64,000 nucleotides of DNA from Apostichopus japonicus (lineage: Eukaryota; Echinodermata; Holothuroidea; Aspidochirotida; Stichopodidae): contig NC_092577.1 in the NCBI RefSeq assembly GCF_037975245.1, positions 511,001 through 575,000 of the forward strand, written 5' to 3'. The notes under the pieces were generated by a model, which was not told the origin of the DNA, did no database searches, and was given only the letters and a program-made list of their open reading frames with translations. Position numbers and translations under genes: made by a program. Numbering within the stretch: position 1 is the first letter of the stretch; every line of letters starts with the position of its first letter. Shown here piece by piece: positions 15,101 to 27,100 of the stretch.

Positions 15101-18100
15101 AGTCTTCTCTGTACTTTTTCAATACAATAAATCATCATGCCCTGCTCTTTTAAAACCCCAATGATTCCCCCCCCCCCTTATGTCTGGGGCTGCATATAAC
15201 CATACATGTACCATGTTTCTGTAATCCTATTGTTTAAAAAAAATTATTAGCTAGAGTTCTCATACTATAGAGGTAAGCAACTGTGATCATCATTGTTTTC
15301 TGTACAATCATTCACAGCTGACTCTAAAGTATTACGTGAAGAGCAGTTTAAACTTGAAGAGGCCCTCTTTAAAGTAACGGATCCCCAAGAAGGCCAATCA
15401 TCTCCACGTCAGGATGAGTGTATAGCTTCTACGAAAGGGAGAAAGAGGACAAAGCCCAGGAAACTACTTGAGGCAACAGATGTGGAGGAAGAGGAAACGG
15501 CTGACAAAGCTTTACTGCCACCGCCCACGAAAAAAGCAAAGGAGACCAAGGCAAAGATGTCAAAACTTTCCGCCAAAGTTGATGCCCAGAGGGCTGTCTT
15601 TGAACAATATTTGAAGGAAAGCCCCACTTATACATCAACTTCCACAGGAGAACCTGAGCCTGCAATAGATATTCCTATTCCAGAACCAATTATTAGCAAC
15701 ACTGACAATGCAATGTCTGCCCAGTTTACTTCATTCACAGCCCTACTGAATGATTCAGGAGATGAAGGAAACTGTCTTGAAGGAGTCTCACGGGCTGTAG
15801 AAGTTCTTCACGATGATTCTAATCTTTTTAATGACTCTACAAACCTGGATGAAATTCATTTCTTGAGACAGGAAGTAGACAGACTTCTGTGGGTAATTGA
15901 AACAAATGACCAGGAAATTCAAGATTTGCGACAAAGGCTCAGTGAAGGTTGTGACTGCTACAACTCACCAGCACCAGAGAAGACAGTAATGAATGAAATC
16001 AGTAAGTTTATTTTAGCTGTTTTTGGACCAGAATATTATTTTTTTCTGGCTATATTGTTACACCATATTATTATTTCCAGGACAAGGACCACAAAAACCC
16101 AGACTTTTGCCGGTTTCCCTCTTTTCCTTATTGTGAGAAAACGTTTAATCTATTGGACTTCGCCTAGAAAAATGTAAATTTTAACCAACATTTCAGGTTT
16201 CAATTGGTACATACTGTAGGTAATGATTGCTAATTGTCTCATTTACCCTCATGAATGGATATGATAGAAAAATGAGTTCTTTTATAATCTCCTGTTCATT
16301 AGATGTGACTCCAAGGAAGATTAAATTCCTCAGTGACCTGACAAAGACTTTGTCCTGTATGGTCACAGAGACTGCACCACCATTGATGACTACGCCACCA
16401 TCGTTAACTACGCCACCATCGTTGACTACGCCATCATTTTCAACCATACCTGAAACGAGTACACTGGGGGCAACAACAAGTAGCTCCGTCACAGAAGTAG
16501 GTGACACATCAATGTCACCATCACCATCTGTTGATCATGATGAGGTGTGTTCTTTTGTAGCTTTGTTTCTATTTTGAGCTGTGCGGTAACAAATTTGTCC
16601 TGCTTACAGTCCTAGCATATCAAAATAAAAGTGATCTATGAAAATACTTGAAATTCAACTGTAAGTGTATGAATCACCTTGGAAAGGCAAACCCTACCTT
16701 GTAAGTACAGGTACATATGAATAAGCAACAAAAGCTTGTGTCTTAATCAAAAAAAGAAAATGTTTGTAAAAAATTCAGGTAGAGATTGCACAACTCGTCC
16801 CAGCCTGTAATAATATCACAAAGTTTGCACACTGCAGGTTCTGGAAAGTCAGGGAAACTAAAATAGGAATTTCAAGGTCTGGAAAGTCAGGGAATATGTA
16901 TAATTTTTCCAAAGGTCATGGAAAAGTCAGGGAATCTAAAGAAACCATGTATTTTTTCCCTGATATTCTCAATCTAAAATTTGTTTATAATGTAAAAAAA
17001 AACAGAAGTGGGAAAACAAAAACACATTTGAAGAATATTTCATTTGAGGTCCTTGAAAGTCATGGAAAAGTCATAGAAATTTTTGCTGTTGGAATGGGTA
17101 CAAACTTTGTTTCAACTTCACATTTTTTTCAAGTCTTCCTGACAGCAACCCATTTGCCCCCCCCCCCCACTTTTCCATTCCCCTTACTAATGAAAACAAA
17201 TTGACAGTGATAAATATTTAGTCATTTTCTACATTTCATTGTCTCTTTGCAGAAAGTTGAATTAGTGAAAGGCACTGGTGTTTATGTCACTGTGCCAGAA
17301 CGAACCAGTATTGCACTAAAAGGGAGAAAAGGTTTAGGTGTAATGTTGAGGAAAATTCTAGAAGTCCTCTTTTCCTTTGATGAGCTTCGTCGTGGCTGTG
17401 CTGTTGGAGGAAGACCAAAGGCTTGCAACAAGCAGTCTGCTGACGTGAGTGTTCCGCTTGATCCCAAACGCTTGAGTGCAGCCAAAGGTGAGTTACTGTT
17501 AAAAGGTTTACTTTTTCTATTTATCAAGAAAAAAAGCTTGCAAAAGAGAGCATATATTTTAAGGTAGGTGTGTGCACCAAAAAGAGGAGTTGAGTGTTTC
17601 AAATTGTTTGCTGTTTGCATTCTACTTTGCATTTTGGTGATTGACAATTTATTAAAGGGATATTTTGGTGGCATGCAATGTGCACTTACAGAAAAGACAA
17701 AAATTTATAAACCAGAAATTTTGTACCTACAGAAATTTTTTTTCAGTGCACAACTGACACTTTTTCATGTGTTAAATATTATTTACATCAATTAGATAGG
17801 TTTTTACCCATTTCTTTGCAGCATATGTCCTGTGCTTTTGTCAAAAGAAGGGTCTGCCAGCACCGACAGAGACTGACATCAATGCCATAGTAAACAGCAA
17901 GTGCGTCACTGTTCGTCGTAGCTTCAAGCAGAAGTTTTCCAGTTTGACAGACATGCGGCAGTAACAATTCATAACTTCCCTGGGGTTGGGTATATATTGT
18001 ATGCTAACTTTATAGGTCACTTAAAACTTCCTTGTATGATAGGTACTCAACAACCTTTGCAACTCTATGTAATATACTCCATATTTAGCCTTGCCATTTT

Positions 18101-21100
18101 TAAAATGACTTTAAACCTTAAAGTATTTCAATTATATTCTTAAGCTGCAACTGCACATTACCTAAACATCTCTCAGTATTCCATTTTCCCCCTTGCCATT
18201 TTTTATACCTTGAAAACTTTTGGTAGTTTAGGTTACACCAAGCAATCTGAATCGAGTCATTTTAGTTAAAAATCAATGATTTCTTTCACCTGCCATTTTT
18301 CTGCTGCACAATTAGATATTTTTTTTATATTGCATCAATCTTTTTTTATACTAACTATGATATCTTGCCAGTTTTTTTTTTATATTCATTTTAATTAAAC
18401 TGTTAACCAAAACTACATTAGTTCATTACTCTTATAAAGTTGCATGACACTGTTGACTTTATGAACAAAGTCTATGTTCACAGTTTTAAGCCTTGTTAGT
18501 TTCTCCAACCTTTAATAAAAATATTAAATCACTTAATTGTATTAATATTCTATCCGTCAACTGCCAATGCTTACACCCTAAACAATTCTACTCATCAGCA
18601 GTATTCTCACCAAGATCTTTTCTTTTCATTAAAATACCTTTTAATATTAATCTGTGCACATGAGACATGTTGTCTCATTTTACTTCACAATACATTTTAT
18701 TTTAGACATTTAAATTGAAAAATTTGTTTTCTTTTTTCTGCTTTGGAGCTATATGTGCTTATATAGCTGCATGCACCCTTTATCTTTTTGTGTGGTTCTA
18801 TATTCAACAACAAACTGCAGCGCGCTCAAGTCGCTCGCAGCGCGCTCAAGTAGCGGGCACAGCAGCTTGCTCAAGTAGCGTGCATTGTTTCTATGCTTCT
18901 GGCGCGCTACAGTGCGCAGCTTGCGTGCGACACGCTACTTTTTTGCTAGCGTACATTGTTTCAAATCGCACGCGATCCGTTTGCCTTTCGCGCGCTTAAA
19001 GCTGGACAGCGCGGCACGCTGTAGCGCGCAGCTTGCGTGCGACTTTTGCTAGCGTATATAGTTTCAAATCGCCCTCGATCCGTTTGCGTTTCGCGCGCGG
19101 CATGCTGGAGCGCGCAGCTTGCGTGCGACGCGCTACTTTTGCTAGCGTACAATGTTTCAAATTGCACGCGAACCGTTTGCATTTTGCGCACTCTTCTAAA
19201 ATCGCACGCGTGCAGACATGGGAAATATTTGTAGAGGGGTAGTACCAGCTCAACCCTGTATTACAGTACTAACTGAACCCTGCATTACTGTATCAGCTCA
19301 ACCCTGTATTACAGTACCAGCTCAACTCTGTATTACAGTACTAGCTCAACCCTATAGTACAGTACTAGCTCAACCCTGTATTACAGTATCACCTCAACCC
19401 TGTATTACAGTATCAGCTCAACCCTATATTACAATACTAGCTCAACCCTGCATTACAGTACCAGCTCAACCCAATAGTACAGTACTAGCTCAACCCTGTA
19501 TTACAGTATCACCTCAACCCTGTATTACAGTATCAGCTCAACCCTGTATTACAGTATAAGCTCAGCCCTGTATTACAGTATCAGCTCAGCCCTGTATTAC
19601 AGTATAAGCTCAACCCTGTATTACAGTATCAGCTCAGCCCTGTATTACAGTATAAGCTCAACCCTGTATTACAGTACCAGCTCAACCCTGTATTACAGTA
19701 TAAGCTCAACCCTGTATTACAGTATAAGCTCAACCCTGTATTACAGTATCAGCTCAGCCCTGTATTACAGTATCAGCTCAACCCTGTATTACAGTACCAG
19801 CTCAACCCTGTATTACAGTACTAGCTGAACCCTGTATTACAGTACCAGCTCAACCCTGTATTACAGTACCAGCTCAACCCTATAGTACAGTACTAGCTCA
19901 ACCCTGTATTACAGTATCACCTCAACCCTGTATTACAGTATCAGCTGAACCCTGTATTACAGTATCACCTCAACCCTGTATTACAGTATCAGCTCAGCCC
20001 TGTATTACAGTATAAGCTCAGCCCTGTATTACAGTACCAGCTCAACCCTGTGTTATAGTACTAGCTGAACCCTGCATTACTGTATCAGCTCAACCCTATA
20101 GTACAGTACCAGCTCAACCCTGCATTGCAGTACCAGCTCGACTCTATAGTACAGTACCAGCTCAACCCTGTATTACAATGCTAGCTGAACCGTGCATATA
20201 GTACAGTATCAGCTCAACCCTATAGTACAGTACTAGCTCAACCCTGTATTACAGTACCAGCTCAACCCTGTATTACAGTCCCAGCTCAACCTTTTATTAC
20301 AGTACTAGCTCAACCCTGTAGTATAGTAGCAGATCTGCAGTTCCTTTCATGTTTGATTTGTTTTCTAGGTTTGTACTCTTCCAGAGTACATGAAGAAACG
20401 TTACGGAGGCCAGAGGGTTCCAGTCTTCCTTGCTCTGCTCTCACTGATCCTCTATGTATTCACCAAGATATCGGTATGAGTAATTGTGTTAGTTAATTAA
20501 CATACAATTAATTAAAGTATTATTTAACTTGTATGAACACTGCAAATAAGATATCGGTGTGAGTTACATTTGTATTAGTTCATTAACATACAATTAATTA
20601 AAGTATTATTTAACTTGTATGAACACTGCCAATAAGATATCGGTGTGAGTTACATTTGTATTAGTTCATTAACATACAATTAATTAAAGTATTATTTAAC
20701 TTGTATGAACACTGCCAATAAGATATCGGTGTGAGTTACATTTGTATTAGTTAATTAACATACAATTAATTAAAGTATTATTTAACTTGTATGAACACTG
20801 CAAATAAGATATCGGAGTAAGTTACATTTGTATTAGTTAATTAACATACAATTAATTAAAGTATTATTTAACTTGTATGAACACTGCAATGCTCTTGATC
20901 TGCATTGCTAATTCTCTCAAACATTGAACCAGTGGATCATAATTAAGCAATGTTTCCAGTAATCATTTCTATATTATAATGAATGTTTGTGCAGCAGTGA
21001 GCTGCATGTCGGCATGATCTTGATGGACAAAGATCTATGTACATTTTTAAAAAAATGATATCATTAAGCTATGCAAAGTATTTTGTGCTTATAGGCCTAT

Positions 21101-24100
21101 CACTTTGATTGCAGGTATTGAACTGCAGGTTTTCATCACATTTGGCATCAAACAATAAAGTTTCAGGGTGATAATTGCCATTTTTCTTGTCTTTTATAGG
21201 TTGACCTGTATTCTGGAGCACTGTTTATTCAAGTGACTCTACAGTGGAATCTATATGGTGCTATTTTTCTGCTGTTGGCCATAACTGCAATATGCACAGT
21301 AACAGGTATCAATGTGTTGTCAGTTTATATTTCACCATCACAGTGATAACTTGTACTGCAGTATCGCGTAGGAGATGGTTTTAAGAAACAAATGATATAA
21401 GTGCATGCTGCAAACCAAAGCTCCTGGAAAAAAAATGATGCACAACACATAAAAATACTATACACAACACAGCACAAAACCATACATAACACTATATAGC
21501 ACAACACAATTCAATACACAACACAATACACAACACAAAACAATACACGACACAAAACAATACACAACACAACACTATATAGCACAACACAAACCAATAC
21601 ACAACACAAAACATTACACAACAACACAAAACAATACACAACACTGCATAGCACAACACTACATAGAACAACACAAAACAATACACAACACAAAACTACA
21701 CAATATAACACTACACAACATAAGACACAACACGGAACAATACACAACACTGCATAACAAAACAACGTTTTCTTTATTTTGATAACATTTAGTAATTACC
21801 AATTGATGAATGTATGTATCTTCTTAAAGGGACAAGATAATCTTGATTCATTCTTGCATGATATGATAACCGCTTTAAGCTTTGCTTGGTGAACACAGCT
21901 GGAACTTACATTAATTTTCATTGGCTTTCTTGGTAGCCATTTTGCATTCTAGTTCATATCTTGAAACTTGAATGATGAAGCCTAATTTGTAGTGAAAGAA
22001 ATAATTATTTGGAATATAACAAAATAGTTTTCATTTTGCTACTGTGGTTAAGTGCCTATCAATCCACGTGACTACAAAATTATGGTAAATTAATATGTTA
22101 TTTATTTTTTGTCCTATATTTAAGACTGTGTGGTCATACTGAACAGATCATTTGATACAGTAAAGATTGTATCCTGGGAAAAATATCTGTTAAGTTTAAG
22201 CATGTTGTAAACAGAATGATGACTTAGTCTATTAAGGCAGAAAAGGTTTGCTAATAACAAAAAATCAATATTTTCTAAATGCTTAAATGACTTTCAGACT
22301 TGCAATGGTAGACTCCGTCTGTGTTAGATTAAGTTTACAAAAGTTATTGGAAAGATGATATACCTGGAAAGTTGACTCTAAGTGTTTTTGTAGTCTCTAA
22401 ATGGATGTTGAGAAGCTCTCAACAATGTATGTATGACTTTATTTGATGCATGAGTGTCTTTCCACATGAACATCAGATACATTTATTCATAGATTGTGTA
22501 GGAAATAAAACTTGAATTACTTGAAATCATAACTTGCTGCTTGAGAGTACCTGTTGTTACCATGGTGATTCTATTCAATATTGATGAGTATTCATGTTGT
22601 GTGAATATTCTATGTCTTGGTAAGATGCACACCAAGTTACAAAACAAAGACAATTATAGATTAATAAATGTTATTACCTCCATTTGTGGCATGTTTTTGG
22701 ATATGAATTAGATTATACCACTGAAACTGCAGCATACTAGGGCTGTAACTATGTGATTACCAAAGGCATGGTAGCTATAGGTTGCTACTACCAAGATAAC
22801 ATGATAATATTGCTATGTTACTTTGTTTGTAACAAAACATCTTAGACAGTCAAAAGTAGGAAGGGAATCTTTAAAAATGGCAACATATCATTTAAAAAAT
22901 CATGAAATCCAATAATTTAGCAATTCCATCCTGCAGTTTATCTAATCTTGGTCATTCACAGGTGGACTGGCTGCTGTGATGTACACAGACACTTTGCAGT
23001 TTATCATCATGGTTATTGGAGCTTCAGTCCTCAGCATTATGAGTAAGTGACTCATACATTCTTAATGCTCAGCTTTCATTTCCTTGGTCTTCCTGTTCTT
23101 GCCAGTGAGGCCTAATATCCAATCAGTGACAATACAAGTTGAGTTTGTTATTAGTGGCATACATAATATCCAATCAGTGACAATACTAGTTGAGTTTGTT
23201 ATTAGTGGCATACATAATATCCAAACAGTGATAATACTAGTTTAGTTTGTATTAGTGGCATACATAATATCCAATCAGTGATAATACTAGTTGAGTTTGT
23301 TATTAGTGGCATACATAATATCCAATCAGTGACAATACTAGTTGAGTGTGTTATTAGTGGCATACATAATATCCAAACAGTGATAATACTAGTTTAGTTT
23401 GTATTAGTGGCATACATAATATCCAAACAGTGATAATACTAGTTTAGTTTGTATTAGTGGCATACATAATATCCCATAAGTGACAATACTAGTTGAGTTT
23501 GTTATTAGTGGCATGCATAATATCCCATCAGTGACAAATCAAGTTGAGTTTGTTATTAGTGGCATACATAATATCCCATCAGACAATACTAGTTGAGTTT
23601 GTGTGGATTTTTTGTGTAATTATCTCTAACCCACTAATAGATTATTTATTACAGTACTGTGTGTTAATTAGTTCTATGAGTCTTTACCCTGCGATTTGGA
23701 CCCTGTTATAGGAATATTTAACAATTTAAATTGCCTGTGATGGATGTATAGTCATCACCTGCTGTGAACATGTAAAACCATCCTCATAAAAAAGAATGAA
23801 TAAGGATTCAACTTCTCAAGAAACGCCGCTCGGGTAGTGTGAGCTAGGATCAGTGTAGCCCATTTAGTTTTGTATTTGTTGTTTCTCATGTGTGAATTTG
23901 ATCACAATTTGTTTACCAAATGAGTATAGTAAAAATGCAGTCATTCCTAAGTAATTTTTTATTTTGAACTTGTTGTAAAGCTGGACACCTCATGCTGGTT
24001 CTGATCTGCGGTGAAGTAGATACAGCTAAAAGTGTAAACTGTCTAACTTCATTATGTCAGGGTGCCTCAATTCAACTATGCCTCTCAAAGAAGGGAAATA

Positions 24101-27100
24101 GGCAGGCTACTGGACAAGTTATTTGTATGAGATAAATCCAATTGAATTCAAATATACAGTTTGGAAACTTAACTTAGGCAAGAACCAAATTAACAGAACA
24201 ACCAAGATGAATTTATAATTGATTTAGAATTGTGATTTGTAGGTTTTATCAAGGTTGGTGGGTACCAGCAGTTGAAGGTAAAGTATATGGATGCTGTCTC
24301 TGATGATACCAGAAATAACCTTACGGAGGGGTGTGGTTACCCTAGAGAGGACTCCTGGCAGATGTTACGTGAACCTTTACACTCTGATATGCCCTGGGCA
24401 GGGTTCCTCTTTGGTCAGACTGTGGCCTCTATATGGTACTGGTGTACAGATCAGGTATGAGTACATTCATGGTGGGACATTTTTCGCAGATGCGTCATGT
24501 TTTGTCCGATATCACAGTGCTGTTTTCATGTAGTACCCAATGTGGATAGTTGAGTTAGGTGATATGTGAAACTATTTGCAAGATATAACTGGAGCTGGTC
24601 AAGACATCTTGTTTTGTTCACTCATTAGTAGATTCGTCCATAAACTTTGAATCCTGAAAGTTTTACCAAGGATTGCCTTGCTGTGTCACTTGTGTCTTGC
24701 ATGAAACTGGGGGGGGGGGGTGTGGGGAAGATGACTCCACTGAGAACATGATGTCTTTAAAGGCAGTTGAACGTTGCCTTTTATAATATTAATACTCCAC
24801 CTAGCCTCACTATATACTACTGCTGGAATATACAGTACTGTATATCCTTGAAGATTTATCTTCTAGCTGTTGGAATGTTTAATAGTTTACCGATAACATC
24901 TAATAATCAGTTTCATTCCAGTTGTTATATGTAACTTACTCAAAGCTTTGTTGAGTAGTTGCAGCTGTGATAGGGTATTTGCTACTTAAAATTTGACTCA
25001 TATCTTATGTGTTGATTGGTAAAATCACACACAAAGACATTTAATTTCCTGTGCTAGAGCATATTATCACCTTCTGTGTTACAGGTAAAACCATCCTTAT
25101 AAAGAATAATGTAAAGATCATGCGCTTGAGACCACTCTACTCTAATTCAAGACCATTTAGCAGAATATAAATTGTATATGTTTGAACTCAGTATTGAAAG
25201 GCATTGAAGACTCGCTCCAAACCGCATGCAGCCATCTGAAAAAGTTAACTTTCTGTTGCTTGCAAGTGACGTTTTGTTCGTGTCGCTACAAAATACAGAC
25301 AGTAATGAAACGTGATACCTTGTTATCTTTAGCTGGACCTGAGATGTACATCTCTGTATTGTTTGTACACTGTGCTGTGGGTATTGACCGCAGCTGTATG
25401 TACTGACTGTACACTAGTGTCTAATAACCGATGGTAGCAAGCTGTGTATGTGTATTTTCTGCGATCGATTGCGGTGTCTAACAGTTCTGTTACACCTCAT
25501 TCGAAACTAGGTCAGATTACCGGCATTAGACGTTTCTTTTTGCGCGAGTCTTCACACCCTTTAAAACAATGTTTCAATGGCACAGATTCTGGTTGACAAT
25601 CTCTGTGTGTTATCTTTGTCCATTTGATTTGTATTGTTTTCCATATGAGGTTTACCATTGTTGGATGATTAAATTGATTTGTGATGTTTCAGCTGATGGT
25701 TCAGAGAGCCCTTGCAGCTAAGAACCTCTCTCATGCTCAAGGTGGTTGTCTATTGGCTGGATACATCAAGCTGCTTCCAATGTTCCTAATGGTTCTTCCT
25801 GGAATGATAAGTCGTGTGTACTTTCCAAGTGAGTATAAATAATATTTGGTTTTGCTTTGTTGCTGATGTCTTGGTTTCTATAGTACATCATATTTCCAGC
25901 TGTCATTGAAACTAATTAAGCACATCCTAAACTTGATTATAATTAAAGGTTGTTTATTCCTTCTTTCCATCAAGATTTATGATATTGCTCTTCTCATCTC
26001 TCCAGAGTGAAATAACCTTTGCTTTCCACAATTTACTTTCATTTGTTTCACAGATGAGCTTGCATGTGCGTCTGCCGAGAGTTGCTTGGAAGTTTGTGGA
26101 AGTGCGACTGGCTGTAGCAACTTGGCCTATCCAAAACTAGTTCTTGCTGTTATGCCAACAGGTAAAGATATATGTCAGCTAATACTAGATATCAATCGAT
26201 ATTTATCAAGTCTTGACCTTGCGAAGTCTGTCTAAATATAGCTTGTATTGGAACAAAAAGCCAGAAAAAGAAAAAGAGGTTTCTCTTGTTTTAACAATTA
26301 AAAGTTACTTTATGTAAATATAAATTATGCATGTCTGAGAATGATGTTTTAGCTGGCTGTACAACAAGCTAGTTAATTTTTATATGGACTCTACACTCTA
26401 TTAATATCTTTATAAAACACAAAGAATCAAACTATTCAAGAGAAACTTGAATTCTGGGTAAAGACTAATGCCAAATCATTTTTATTTTTTGTAATAAATT
26501 ATATTTATGTTTCCTTGCAGCAGTAATCAATTACACTTTTTCTGTACTGTAACAGGTATGAGATGTATATGTTGGTATTGACAATAAGCCTTAGTTAATG
26601 AACTGCTTTGAAGAGTCATGACTACCTGACATAAATATTCAACCGTCCCAGCAAACACAAAAATGTTTTTAAAATATCAGGAAAATATTTGAACAAATGT
26701 ATGATAACATTATATAAAATAATGTTATTAAAACGTTAAACATGAGTTGTTAGAAAAGCAGGATGACGTTTTCACAACGTTTAAGATAACGTTATTTCGA
26801 TGTCAGCACAACTTTTTCAAGATGTTGCAGAAAATGTTGTAAAGACGGTATCATAACATTTTGACAAATATTAAGATAACATTATAAAATAGCGTTATAT
26901 AAAAAAATTATATGTTGAGTCGCTACAATAGCAGGTTAACGTTTTCACAACGTTATTTCGATGTCAGCACACATTTTAAAATGTTGCAGAAACTGTTTCG
27001 TTATAGTAACATTTTGACAAATGTTATGACAACGTTATAAAATGACATTATGAAAACATAAAATGTTGAGTTGCTAGAATAGCAGGATCACCATTTCACA

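Larger units (their letters stand above)
7986..19239. mobile_element. 11.25-kb tnp2/CACTA-like DNA transposon carrying transposase and BEN-domain genes
   Basis: The element is bounded by inverted repeats: CCCCTCTACAAAT at 7986-7998 and its complement within 19223-19239 (AAATATTTGTAGAGGGG). Flanking TA on both sides fits a TA duplication: deleting the element and one TA gives CTGTAGAAGTAGTACCAGC, close to the sister array unit CTGTAGTAGTAGCACCAGC at about 7711. An AGTA duplication with one asymmetric base is the alternative. Inside are GC-rich subterminal repeats at both ends, a two-exon tnp2-type transposase on the minus strand and a five-exon BEN-domain gene on the plus strand, transcribed divergently. 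Both frames are open, so the copy looks recent. It lies in intron 4 of the transporter, inside a minisatellite. Confidence 0.9.

Noticed and set aside
15409-15665. Minus-strand ORFs opposite BEN gene exon 2
   Set aside because: Antisense shadows of a real exon, without similarity of their own.
18715-19253. Cluster of Arg-, Ala- and Cys-rich ORFs on both strands
   Set aside because: They fall in the GC-rich subterminal repeats of the transposon, where stop codons are rare by composition.
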